Assembly (NCBI GenBank): GCA_023663915.1
Contig: JAMPGN010000121.1
Span: forward strand, 1 to 12,895
Source: Eubacterium sp.
Lineage (GTDB): Bacteria; Bacillota_A; Clostridia; Lachnospirales; Lachnospiraceae
Reading direction: 5' to 3'
Length of the DNA: 12,895 nt
Part shown: positions 5,999-12,428 of the stretch, one piece after another
How positions within the stretch are numbered: the stretch's first letter is position 1
Layout of the letters: every line of letters begins with the position of its first letter
The notes under the pieces: generated by a model
Databases searched by the model: none
Told to the model about the DNA's origin: nothing
Seen by the model: only the letters and a program-made list of their open reading frames with translations
Translations under genes and position numbers: made by a program

Positions 5999-7282
5999 TC
6001 AATACAGTTCATCAATCAACTCAAAATAATTCTCAAACGTCTTCCGGCAGCATTTCGGATTCATGATCGTGATCTTGCCTGTTTTCAGTCCGACCAGCGT
6101 AAAAGCCATCGCCATGCGGTGGTCTTCATAAGTCTCGACAACGCATTCCCCTGCCGTTCCGGGCACGATCCTGATCCCGTCGCACTCCGGCGCCTCTTCA
6201 CATTGGATTCCCATGCGGGTAAGCTCGGTCAAAATGGCATGTATCCGGTCTGTTTCCTGAAAACGAATGTGCCCGATATTGCGTATCAGCGTAGTTTCTT
6301 TTGCAAAAAGTGCAAGCGCTGCCATCGTCATGGTCTGATCCGAAAAATCTTTCATGGAAAGATCCATGCCGGGATACTCCGAAAGGCTGTCGCCCGCGAT
6401 CTCCACCCCTTCCGGCTTATCCGTCAGAACACAACCCATATCCTCCAGAACTTTCAAAAAGAGGATATCGCCCTGCAACGAATCCATATGGACATTTTTG
6501 ACTATGACATCCGTCTGCAAAAGCGGCGCCATCGCATAGAAATAGCACGCTCCCGACACGTCCGGCTCCACCTGGTACTCGTCCAGCCCGAAATCATTTG
6601 TATGCGGAATCCGATAGCCGTCCTCTGCCTTGACCGTCTTGATTCCGAACTGCTCCATCATGGCAAGCGTCATTTTGATATAAGAGCCTTCCGCCCTGTC
6701 ACCAGAAAGGCGCACCGTCAACCCATCTTCAAGAAGTGTTCCCGACATGAGAAGCGCACTGGCAAACTGGCTACTGACCCCGGTATCAACTTGAACTTCC
6801 TGCATGGAGACAGACTGTGATTTCATGAGAAAAGGAAAATGATCTTCCTCGCCTTGGAATACGAAGTCGACCCCCACATCTTTCAAAATATCCAAAAGCT
6901 GCTTCATGGGACGCTTACACATCTGCGGCGATGCCTGAAGTTTATACTCGCCGCCTGAAAACGCCAGCATAACCGTCAAAAACCTTGCCGCAGTGCCCGC
7001 GCTTCCCACATCGATGGCGGCATGGGTATTGGGAATCTTACCGCCCAAGCCTTGAATCACCACATCTTTCGTCGTCTCGTCCGCCATCACTTCAAAGCCC
7101 AGCCTCACAAGGCTGTCCAGAAAAGCCCTGGAATCGTCGCTGAACAGAACGCCGTGAAGACAGCATCGATGCGCAGACAACGCCGCAAGCAATAATGCCC
7201 GGTTGGTGATACTCTTTGAACCCGGCACTTGTACCTTGATTGGTTCTTTACGCTCTAGCTTTTTTACATGGTATTGATTCAT
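5999..7282 (-). CDS. aroA: 3-phosphoshikimate 1-carboxyvinyltransferase (EPSP synthase)
   Basis: Transfers the enolpyruvyl group of PEP to shikimate-3-phosphate, the sixth step of the shikimate pathway toward chorismate and aromatic amino acids; cytoplasmic. The 427-residue product matches the family length. Visible motifs: VPGSKSITNRALLLAALS (Lys23, Ser24, Arg28), GSAGTAARFLTVMLAF (about 93-108), RPMKQLLD with Arg124, SSQFASALL (about 169-177), DFSDQTMTMAALAL with the catalytic Asp, IRFQETDRI, DHRMAMAF (about 387-394) and PKCCRKTFENYF with Lys410. The frame continues upstream to 7438 into the lipoprotein gene. The ATG at 7282 was chosen because it has a GGAG site, lies downstream of a good promoter, and starts in register with other AroA proteins. 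Confidence 0.97.
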   Translation of the reverse strand: MNQYHVKKLERKEPIKVQVPGSKSITNRALLLAALSAHRCCLHGVLFSDDSRAFLDSLVRLGFEVMADETTKDVVIQGLGGKIPNTHAAIDVGSAGTAARFLTVMLAFSGGEYKLQASPQMCKRPMKQLLDILKDVGVDFVFQGEEDHFPFLMKSQSVSMQEVQVDTGVSSQFASALLMSGTLLEDGLTVRLSGDRAEGSYIKMTLAMMEQFGIKTVKAEDGYRIPHTNDFGLDEYQVEPDVSGACYFYAMAPLLQTDVIVKNVHMDSLQGDILFLKVLEDMGCVLTDKPEGVEIAGDSLSEYPGMDLSMKDFSDQTMTMAALALFAKETTLIRNIGHIRFQETDRIHAILTELTRMGIQCEEAPECDGIRIVPGTAGECVVETYEDHRMAMAFTLVGLKTGKITIMNPKCCRKTFENYFELIDELY

Positions 7283-7345
7283 AGATTTACACACTCCATG
7301 ACGACAGTTGTTTGTATCTGCTGACACTGCTGCCGCTACGCTATG

Positions 7346-7374
7346 ATTATAACAAATTGAGCAAAATGTGTAAA
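7346..7374 (-). promoter_or_regulatory. aroA promoter
   Basis: Minus strand TTTACA (7369-7374), 17 bp, then a perfect TATAAT (7346-7351) preceded by an extended TG. The start would be near 7339, giving a leader of about 57 nt. It shows that aroA can be transcribed independently of the transporter genes upstream, although no terminator separates them. Confidence 0.75.
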
Positions 7375-7413
7375 TCCTATTCGGCAGACAAGTTCTTATA
7401 GCGGGCGGCGTGA

Positions 7414-7899
7414 TTACTGAATGCTCAACTTCACACATCCGGTAAAATGGCTGCCCGTGACGCCGATATAATTCCCGCCCGCCGGCAGGTTGATCTTCTC
7501 TGTGCAGTTTCCGTCCTCATCCAGCAATATGACCGGCTCGCCATCACCGGATATCCAGAAAACCTGCGCTGTTCCTTCCTCGATTGTAAGCTCGCAGGAC
7601 ACTTCAACATCATTGCCGTTTTTACGCTCGATGGACGTACCGCCAAAAAGATATTCCGTCTCGGAAAAATCTTTATAATCCGCCAGATATGTCCCCGTAT
7701 AATGATCGATCCCATATTCTCTTTTTCCCTTTAAAAACAGGGAATCCGTGAGCGCGACATTTCCCGTTATCTGTAATACATGATTATATCCGCTCAACAC
7801 CTGGTCCTTGGAACAGCCGCCCAGCAGAAATCCGCTCACCAGAACAACACATGCAATCACTCCAAGAAAAACCACCGTTATTTTCCTCAACAAAAACAT
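7414..7899 (-). CDS. Small membrane-anchored lipoprotein of the ABC cassette
   Basis: A 161-residue exported lipoprotein: charged start (MFLLRK), one hydrophobic segment (about 7-26) and the lipobox LLGGC with Cys29 as the lipidation site. The mature part, about 130 residues, has a repeated aromatic/acidic flavour (YGIDHYTGTYLADY, FGGTSIERK) and ends in a probable beta-rich domain (GGNYIGVTGSHFTGCVKLSI). I do not recognise a named family. The gene begins 6 nt after the second permease and has a GGTGA ribosome site, so it belongs to the same operon. By position it could be a LanI-like immunity lipoprotein that binds the peptide at the outer face; that is inference from context, not from homology. 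Confidence 0.8.
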   Translation of the reverse strand: MFLLRKITVVFLGVIACVVLVSGFLLGGCSKDQVLSGYNHVLQITGNVALTDSLFLKGKREYGIDHYTGTYLADYKDFSETEYLFGGTSIERKNGNDVEVSCELTIEEGTAQVFWISGDGEPVILLDEDGNCTEKINLPAGGNYIGVTGSHFTGCVKLSIQ

Positions 7900-7905
7900 G
7901 CAGAC

Positions 7906-8682
7906 TCACCATCCTTTCTTTCTCACAGCAGACTCACGCTTCTTCACCTTTTTGGTCTCCCTTACCTTCGTAAGCATCACGACCGCCATCGACAGCGCAA
8001 GCATTGCGCACAGACTCAAGGCACACAGCGGCATATTCCAATGCACCGCCTCGTCGTAACTGCGGTAATCAATCATGCCGAGGCTTGCCATGATCGGATA
8101 AATATTCGTAAGCGTCATATTATTTCCCACAAACATGCCTCCATATCCATAGGCAAAGGCAAAAACCACTCCAAGCATGTGTCCGCCTGCAATTTGCGCG
8201 GATATCACAATGACCGGCAGCACGGCGATATACAAAAAGAAACAGTTCACAGTGATCTCAAAAAACACCTGCGGTATCATGGCAATCTCAAACCCGCCAA
8301 AACCCACTATACATTCCGCCACAACAGTAAACACGGCACAGCACACGCCGAAGAAAACGGAAATCACTGCACAGGCAGCCAGTTTTCCGCACAGCAGGCT
8401 GCGGTAGGAAATCGGGATTGTCACGATGCTTTTCAAGGTGTCATCGCGCTCTTCCCTCATGATGATATAGCCCGCAATCAGCGTGATGCACATCGGAAAG
8501 ATCATCGTCGTATTGTTTTTGATCACCTGCTCCACCAAAATAGAGAATGTCCATATCTCGCCATTGTCCGCCGTTGAGGTAAACAGGGTCAGCAAGATGG
8601 AAAGCAGCATCAGAAAAACGCCCGCCCATACTATATGATATCTTTTTAGTTTACATAACTCAGTTTCAATGATGCGAAACAT
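7906..8682 (-). CDS. ABC-2 type transporter permease (second membrane subunit)
   Basis: A 258-residue integral membrane protein with about six hydrophobic segments, beginning with a cytoplasmic amphipathic stretch IIETELCKLKRYH and a first helix near 20-40. The E-x-x-K-x-K/R start is shared with the partner permease and with LanE/LanG and BcrB-type subunits. The soluble loop after helix 2 contains EERDDTLKSIVTIPIS, also typical of this group and paralleled in the partner (ERDNDTFKNLCTIPVT). The frame is open to 8736, but the ATG at 8682 has AAAGGAGGG at good spacing and lies 4 nt after the partner's stop. It probably heterodimerises with the preceding permease to form the export channel. Confidence 0.88.
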   Translation of the reverse strand: MFRIIETELCKLKRYHIVWAGVFLMLLSILLTLFTSTADNGEIWTFSILVEQVIKNNTTMIFPMCITLIAGYIIMREERDDTLKSIVTIPISYRSLLCGKLAACAVISVFFGVCCAVFTVVAECIVGFGGFEIAMIPQVFFEITVNCFFLYIAVLPVIVISAQIAGGHMLGVVFAFAYGYGGMFVGNNMTLTNIYPIMASLGMIDYRSYDEAVHWNMPLCALSLCAMLALSMAVVMLTKVRETKKVKKRESAVRKKGW

Positions 8683-8686
8683 ATGC

Positions 8687-9472
8687 TCAGTCCCTCCTTT
8701 TCCGATAGAAGAAATCAATCGCTGCCATGGATACAACTGCCATCACACAAAGAATCAGAAACGTCTGCGTCGTCGTGGGAATCACTGCTTCCAACAGTTT
8801 AAGATTCAGATTCCATCCATGCCTGTTTAGTTCCCCGGCAGTCCAGAAATTAAGGAGCGGAATAGGCATCAGCCAGCATACGGCTCTCGGCACCACACTG
8901 AACATGCTCTCCATCGTGAGGGATAGGACGCTGTAGAACACACACATTAAAATAGAAAAAATATAATTCTTTGAAAAAAACACAATTAGGACGACCAACG
9001 GCAGCGTACCAGCCGTGATAAATATTCCCAGTTCAACTGCCAGAAGCAGCTTGTAGGCAACCCCGTTTACTTCCATTGTCACGCTTCCGCACAGGATCGT
9101 CGCTATGGTTGACATAACACAAAACAAAATGCTAAATGCAAACAAAAGAATGATCTTGGCAAAGACCATCTGTGTACTTGTCACCGGGATCGTACACAGA
9201 TTTTTAAAAGTATCGTTGTCCCGTTCCATAAAGAACAAGATTGCCGCCAGCACACCGATCACGCAGGGCAAAAGGAGTTCAACGCCATATCCCAGCGTCA
9301 TCTGGTATAATTCGTCAAAAGCCTCCGCCTTACTGGAACACATTGACATATACTGCGGTGCCGATACGATCATTGCAACCGGAATTGGAAACAGAAACGC
9401 CGACAATGCCACCAGAAGAACAAATTTTTTTCTCTTCAATTTGAGACATTCGCACCAAATCAAATCAGCCAA
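8687..9472 (-). CDS. ABC-2 type transporter permease (first membrane subunit)
   Basis: About 261 residues with six predicted membrane segments (about 15-37, 63-83, 105-130, 145-170, 175-195, 235-255) and the loop FMERDNDTFKNLCTIPVTSTQ after helix 2. Length and layout match LanE/MutE-type and BcrB-type permeases. A GTG at 9481 opens the frame, but the anti-Shine-Dalgarno match GGAGGTGA covers that GTG itself. With the TTG at 9472 the spacing is 5 nt, so TTG is the likelier start. The gene then overlaps the ATPase gene by 8 nt, implying translational coupling. The paralogous downstream gene suggests an ancestral duplication. Confidence 0.87.
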   Translation of the reverse strand: MADLIWCECLKLKRKKFVLLVALSAFLFPIPVAMIVSAPQYMSMCSSKAEAFDELYQMTLGYGVELLLPCVIGVLAAILFFMERDNDTFKNLCTIPVTSTQMVFAKIILLFAFSILFCVMSTIATILCGSVTMEVNGVAYKLLLAVELGIFITAGTLPLVVLIVFFSKNYIFSILMCVFYSVLSLTMESMFSVVPRAVCWLMPIPLLNFWTAGELNRHGWNLNLKLLEAVIPTTTQTFLILCVMAVVSMAAIDFFYRKRRD

Positions 9473-10193
9473 TTCCCTCACCTCCCGTCACGCGCTTAAA
9501 GTAGTCTTCCAGACTTTCCCCGCATGCATGCGCCTCCATACTCTCCTCTTCCAGCAAAACTCCATGGTCAATAATTCCGATATCGTCTGCAAGGAGCGAT
9601 ATCTCCGAGAGGATATGGCTGGAGATCAGAATCGTTTTGCCCCTTTCCTCACACAGTTCCCGGATAAAAGAACGCACCTCCGCAATGCCGATCGGGTCAA
9701 GCCCGTTGATCGGTTCATCCAAGACCAGCAGTTCCGGATCATGCATGATCGCCAACGCGATCGCAAGCCTCTGTTTCATTCCGAGGGAATACTGCGAATA
9801 TAATTTCTTGTCGCGATGAGGAAGTCCCACGACTTCCAATGCATCCTGCATCGCACTGCTCCCCGACACACGCCGCAGACGCGCAAAAATCTTCAGATTC
9901 TCCGTTCCGGTCAGATTCGGGTAAAAGCCGGGCGATTCGATCAGACTGCCGATGCGGGGTAAAATCTTTTTCTCATTTCCCTGCAGTTTTTCCCCGAAGA
10001 TGACCACACTGCCGCAAGTAGGCAACGTCAGTCCGAGCAGCATTTTCATTGTCGTGGTTTTGCCCGCGCCGTTTCTTCCGAGCAGTCCGTAGATCCGCCC
10101 CTTTTTCACATGAATACTCAGGTCGGAAACGCTTTTCTGCGTACCGTACTGTTTCGTAAGACCATGTGTTTCGATGATATATTGTTCGCTCAT
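9465..10193 (-). CDS. ABC transporter ATP-binding protein, lantibiotic/bacitracin-protection type
   Basis: A 242-residue nucleotide-binding subunit. Walker A GRNGAGKTT (39-47), signature YSLGMKQR (135-142), Walker B LLVLDEP (155-161), D-loop GLDP, and switch histidine in SSHILSE (His193) are all intact. At the Q-loop position the sequence is GSLIESPGFYP with Glu86 in place of glutamine. Such an 'E-loop' is reported for LanF-type immunity ATPases, and DEPINGLDPIGI also fits the LanF/BcrA group. It would power export of a membrane-active peptide or similar compound with the two downstream permeases. The ATG at 10193 has GGAGG at 5 nt spacing. No lanthipeptide synthetase, precursor or two-component system is present in the window, so the substrate is unknown. 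Confidence 0.92.
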   Translation of the reverse strand: MSEQYIIETHGLTKQYGTQKSVSDLSIHVKKGRIYGLLGRNGAGKTTTMKMLLGLTLPTCGSVVIFGEKLQGNEKKILPRIGSLIESPGFYPNLTGTENLKIFARLRRVSGSSAMQDALEVVGLPHRDKKLYSQYSLGMKQRLAIALAIMHDPELLVLDEPINGLDPIGIAEVRSFIRELCEERGKTILISSHILSEISLLADDIGIIDHGVLLEEESMEAHACGESLEDYFKRVTGGEGIG

Positions 10194-10208
10194 GTTTTCC
10201 TCCGTTCC

Positions 10209-10238
10209 GAGACGTTTTCGTCTCTGTTTTTTTTTTTT
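10209..10238 (+). terminator. Strong intrinsic terminator facing the + strand, inside the ABC leader
   Basis: GAGACG-TTTT-CGTCTC (10209-10224) followed by TG and twelve consecutive Ts (10227-10238). On the plus strand this is a textbook terminator, although no plus-strand gene precedes it. On the minus strand the same sequence is an A12 tract and a hairpin 15 nt ahead of the ATPase start codon, where it could affect translation. Confidence 0.6.
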
Positions 10239-10253
10239 GAGTTCACAACGAGT

Positions 10254-10293
10254 TTTCCGGGATGCTTGGCATCTCTTAGGAATGACTCCTTAC
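10254..10293. repeat. Segment resembling a dispersed intergenic repeat
   Basis: The plus strand contains the small hairpin GATGCTTGGCATC (10261-10273) followed by AGGAATGAC (10278-10286). This pattern resembles the widespread intergenic repeats whose false translations read '(S)ESFLRDAKHPGK' or 'HSERSEES'. The minus-strand frame here does read KESFLRDAKHPGKLVV. The match is from memory, not from a search. Confidence 0.35.
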
Positions 10294-10311
10294 TCGTTTT
10301 TTATAAACATG

Positions 10312-10320
10312 ATTCTATCA
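10312..10320 (-). promoter_or_regulatory. Possible extended -10 of the ABC operon promoter
   Basis: The minus strand reads TGATAGAAT, an extended -10 with one mismatch. No good -35 is present at 16-18 bp. If used, it would give a leader of about 110 nt containing the repeat-like segment and the hairpin at 10209-10224. It is the best candidate seen in this region, but weak. Confidence 0.25.
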
Positions 10321-10469
10321 TCGCTGCCTTACAGGAACATTACGGGAGGCTTGCGTTTACCTTACAAAATCGTCGCTTGACAGTGTCGAATAAGAGAATG
10401 CTTTTCATTCTCCTTGAATGATTTACACTGCTGCAATTTTCTATATAAATTCGGGAATCCTCTGCAAGC

Positions 10470-10498
10470 AAAAAAGCATCGGCGGCATACCAATGCTT
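10470..10498 (-). terminator. Intrinsic terminator of the Uma2 gene
   Basis: On the minus strand AAGCATTGG (10498-10490) pairs with CCGATGCTT (10482-10474) over 9 bp with one G-U, loop of 7 nt, running into six consecutive Ts. It lies 30 bp past the stop codon. It also shows that the short frame continuing past that stop is not a gene. Confidence 0.75.
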
Positions 10499-10527
10499 TC
10501 TTGCGATACCCATTATCCATATTTCAT

Positions 10528-11037
10528 TCATTCCACCTCATCGAACAATTCATCAAACGTAATGCTTATGCTGGGAAAATGAATAATTTTTAACTCCTCT
10601 TTATTACTCTCCGTGATCTTTTTCCACAAAAAATATTTCGGCGTGTTATTTTCATAGTCCAACTCGTATATCTCAACTTCTTTTTTTCTCCAATCGACGA
10701 TCCAGTATTCTTCAATTTCCTGCTGCCTGTATAGCTCCATCTTCTCATTACGGTCATATTGCTCTGTAGTCGGGGACAATACTTCCAATACGAATCTGGG
10801 TGTATCAAGAAACGTGTTGCCGCGCCTTGATCTTGTACGGCAATTAATGGAGGCGTCCGGAATCACTGTTTTGCTTTCTCCGTCATCGGTCTTAAATTTG
10901 TATTGTACATTATCCGAATAGACATAACATGTACTGTTTCTTAACTGTTTCCGGATTGCCGAAACAAAATTGACAATCACCAGAGAATGTTCGGGACTCG
11001 CACCCGCCATATCCGTAATTTGCAAATTGATGTCCAT
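10528..11037 (-). CDS. Uma2-family PD-(D/E)XK nuclease-like protein (short N-terminus)
   Basis: A 169-residue protein of the Uma2/DUF820 family, a restriction-endonuclease-like fold whose cellular role is largely unknown. Visible family motifs: DMAGASPEHSLVIVNF at the N-terminus, VIPDASINC carrying the catalytic Asp, TPRFVLEVLSPTTEQYDRNEKMELY with the E-V-L core strand, and EEYWIVDWRKKEVEIYELD. Most family members begin with 20-30 further residues (an LP-x-x-x-x-YELIDGE segment) that are missing here. The frame is open to 11100, but the ATG at 11037 has AGGA at 6 nt spacing and sits just after a -10 element, so that start was chosen. It appears to be a single-gene unit ended by the terminator at 10470-10498. 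Confidence 0.88.
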   Translation of the reverse strand: MDINLQITDMAGASPEHSLVIVNFVSAIRKQLRNSTCYVYSDNVQYKFKTDDGESKTVIPDASINCRTRSRRGNTFLDTPRFVLEVLSPTTEQYDRNEKMELYRQQEIEEYWIVDWRKKEVEIYELDYENNTPKYFLWKKITESNKEELKIIHFPSISITFDELFDEVE

Positions 11038-11068
11038 ATAAAATCCTGCCTTTTTATTTGATGAATAA

Positions 11069-11077
11069 AGTATAGCA
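11069..11077 (-). promoter_or_regulatory. Extended -10 promoter of the Uma2 gene
   Basis: The minus strand reads TGCTATACT, an extended -10 with a near-consensus hexamer (11069-11074). No good -35 is visible, as is common for extended -10 promoters. A TTCCTAGGAA palindrome (11082-11091) lies just upstream. The predicted start near 11062 leaves a 25-nt leader and supports the start codon at 11037. Confidence 0.5.
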
Positions 11078-11151
11078 AATCTTCCTAGGAAACGCCACAC
11101 TCACATTTTTACAACTTTTCACAACCCATGTCTAAATGGCTTCGGATTAGT

Positions 11152-11625
11152 TCATGTTTCCACGGCACAGTCTGTGAATGTCCCGCCGGCAGTCATGGCT
11201 TCGATGTCCTGCTTTGTTATGTCACCCTTATAGTTATCCGAACTGCCATTGTAAAACCGACCGGAATCCGCGATAAATTCAATTACACAATAATCCTCAT
11301 CCTCCACGCCACCCGGATAATATTGAATGTCCTGCGGATGCCAAATCAATTCTTTGTATTCCCGATCGAAGTGTACCACCGCCCTGCCGGACAGACAAAG
11401 CGCCTCAAATGTGGAGGAATCTGAAAAATAGAGACAGGCATTCCCGTTTTTCAAAAGGTTTTGCACATGAGAAGAACTTGTATTCGTTGAAATCAGGTGA
11501 CTGCCGATACCCTTATGGAATGTACAGAACACCATACGGATATTCTGTCGCCCTTCCTCATCGGTATAGCCAAGGGAAGCCACTTTGGAGCGATAAATTA
11601 AAGAATACATTTCCTGCTGTGTCAT
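11152..11625 (-). CDS. Pyridoxamine 5'-phosphate oxidase-like flavin-binding protein
   Basis: A 157-residue cytoplasmic protein of the PPOX/FMN-binding split-barrel superfamily. The pattern is typical of small clostridial members: an N-terminal helix (MTQQEMYSLIYRSKVASLGY), strands RQNIRMVFCTFHKGIGSHLISTN, the segment HVQNLLKNGNACLYFSDS (53-70), and SGRAVVHFDRE. Also present is HPQDIQYYPGG (96-106), followed by DYCVIEFIAD. Such proteins bind flavin or related cofactors and often act as reductases or in nitroimidazole or oxidative-stress defence; the substrate here is unknown. Its ATG overlaps the stop of the MarR gene (ATGA), with AAAGGAAG inside that gene as ribosome site. It is therefore translationally coupled to, and probably controlled by, that regulator. 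Confidence 0.85.
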   Translation of the reverse strand: MTQQEMYSLIYRSKVASLGYTDEEGRQNIRMVFCTFHKGIGSHLISTNTSSSHVQNLLKNGNACLYFSDSSTFEALCLSGRAVVHFDREYKELIWHPQDIQYYPGGVEDEDYCVIEFIADSGRFYNGSSDNYKGDITKQDIEAMTAGGTFTDCAVET

Positions 11626-12047
11626 TTGTTTTCTTCCTTTCTGTTTCGATTTTCTTTTTCGGCTTGCTGCAGGTTTTCCAGGATTATGTCAAGGTATTTT
11701 TCCAGTTCTTCGATTTCCTTTTCAGATAAATTCTGAAAAAATAAATCATTCATCCGCTGGGACACCAAATTGTAATCCTTCTCAAGTTTATATGCTTTTT
11801 CTGTCAGACAGATCAACGTTTTTCGCCGGTCATCCACGCTTTGCTTTCGAGAAACCAGCCCTTTTTCTTCCATCCTGTCAAGCATGACGGTCAGAGTGTT
11901 TTTGGCAAGTCCTGTCTTGGCGGCAATCTCAACAATGGGAATTGTGTCCTTCTGCCAAAGCACATAGAGAATGTTTCCCTGCGGACCGTTAAATTCTTCC
12001 ACACCATAGTCTTGCAACAGTCTTTGGAATACTCTGCGCTGCGCCAA
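11622..12047 (-). CDS. MarR-family transcriptional regulator
   Basis: A winged-helix regulator. Residues after the listed start show the recognition region IPIVEIAAKTGLAKNTLTVMLDRMEEKGLVSRKQSVDDRRKTLICLT, with the wing DDRRK, and a C-terminal dimerisation helix rich in Glu/Lys. Such proteins usually repress their own operon and release DNA when a phenolic, antibiotic or oxidant ligand binds. The listed start is the first conventional one (TTG at 12047), but it has no ribosome site. The frame stays open upstream with plausible MarR helix 1 sequence (ETRTGFLISQIKLAQRR). A strong AAGGAAGG lies 7 nt before an ATT codon at 12089 (next codon CTG), so translation probably starts there, giving about 155 residues. 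It leads a two-gene operon with the PPOX protein. Confidence 0.9.
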   Translation of the reverse strand: MAQRRVFQRLLQDYGVEEFNGPQGNILYVLWQKDTIPIVEIAAKTGLAKNTLTVMLDRMEEKGLVSRKQSVDDRRKTLICLTEKAYKLEKDYNLVSQRMNDLFFQNLSEKEIEELEKYLDIILENLQQAEKENRNRKEENK

Positions 12048-12137
12048 CTTGATTTGTGAAATTAAAAAACCTGTTCTTGTTTCCAGAATCGTTCTTCCTT
12101 CCTTGCAAAGTTATCTGCTTTCTAACTTTTTGATGTG

Positions 12138-12153
12138 TATATAGTACTATATA
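12138..12153. promoter_or_regulatory. Perfect 16-bp palindrome, likely MarR operator
   Basis: TATATAGTACTATATA is self-complementary over all 16 bases and covers the -10 of the MarR promoter. In addition TATAGAATCTT occurs twice as a direct repeat (12150-12160 and 12177-12187), flanking the -35. Occupation by the adjacent MarR dimer would repress the operon. Confidence 0.6.
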
Positions 12154-12169
12154 GAATCTTCTCTGTCAA
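12141..12169 (-). promoter_or_regulatory. Promoter of the MarR-PPOX operon
   Basis: The minus strand has a perfect -35 TTGACA (12164-12169), 17 bp, then TACTAT (12141-12146). The predicted start is near 12134, giving a leader of about 45 nt to the proposed upstream start codon. The -10 lies inside a palindrome, as expected for autorepression. Confidence 0.65.
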
Positions 12170-12198
12170 TGTTCTCTATAGAATCTTTTTTATGCATT

Positions 12199-12245
12199 AA
12201 AAAATGGCTCTCTTTCCGGAATTGCGTGCCCACTAGAAGCGAGCC
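12199..12245 (-). terminator. Weak terminator-like hairpin between the divergent regulators
   Basis: On the minus strand GGCTC (12245-12241) pairs with GAGCC (12210-12206) across a long loop, then A and six Ts (12204-12199). No minus-strand gene lies upstream within the window, so its client, if any, is antisense transcription from the XRE side. The stem is only 5 bp. Confidence 0.25.
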
Positions 12246-12359
12246 TATAAATATACACTTTTAATGTATAAAAACTCATTCGACTATTTTCCATGCCTTG
12301 AAATAAGCAGTCAGATATAATATATTAAATTATCCAATAAAAACCAGAATGTTAATATA

Positions 12360-12406
12360 CGTTGCTTGTAGCAACGGGCGGTATTTCATACAATAGTACT
12401 AGCAAC
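12360..12406. promoter_or_regulatory. Operator-like half-site cluster at the XRE promoter
   Basis: CGTTGC-TTGTA-GCAACG (12360-12376) is a 6-bp inverted repeat overlapping the -35. A third half-site, AGCAAC, occurs at 12401-12406 at the predicted transcript start. The arrangement would fit autoregulation by the HTH protein encoded just downstream. Confidence 0.4.
12366..12394 (+). promoter_or_regulatory. Candidate promoter of the XRE regulator gene
   Basis: Plus strand TTGTAG (12366-12371), 17 bp, then TACAAT (12389-12394). The -10 matches 5 of 6 bases and the -35 only 3 of 6, suggesting a weak or activated promoter. The start near 12401 gives a leader of about 28 nt containing AAGGAGG. Confidence 0.45.
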
Positions 12407-12428
12407 TGAAAAAAGGAGGTTATCCCTA

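Noticed and set aside
6119..6820. 233-codon plus-strand frame
   Set aside because: It lies wholly antisense to aroA, is rich in His/Arg as typical of shadow frames, and has no ribosome site.
7283..7438. N-terminal extension of aroA by 52 residues
   Set aside because: It overlaps the lipoprotein gene and spans the aroA promoter; the extra residues are Cys/His-rich and unlike any AroA.
7780..8577. 265-codon plus-strand frame
   Set aside because: Antisense to the permease and lipoprotein genes; His/Asn-rich composition is a mirror of hydrophobic membrane codons.
9105..9803. 232-codon plus-strand frame
   Set aside because: Antisense across the permease and ATPase genes, both of which have unmistakable motifs.
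10209..10238. Terminator acting on the ABC operon itself
   Set aside because: On the minus strand the A12 tract precedes the hairpin and no T-run follows, so it cannot terminate that transcript.
10340..10531. 63-codon minus-strand frame overlapping the Uma2 stop (ATGA)
   Set aside because: It runs through the terminator hairpin of the Uma2 gene, its ribosome site is too close to the start, and the sequence is not family-like.
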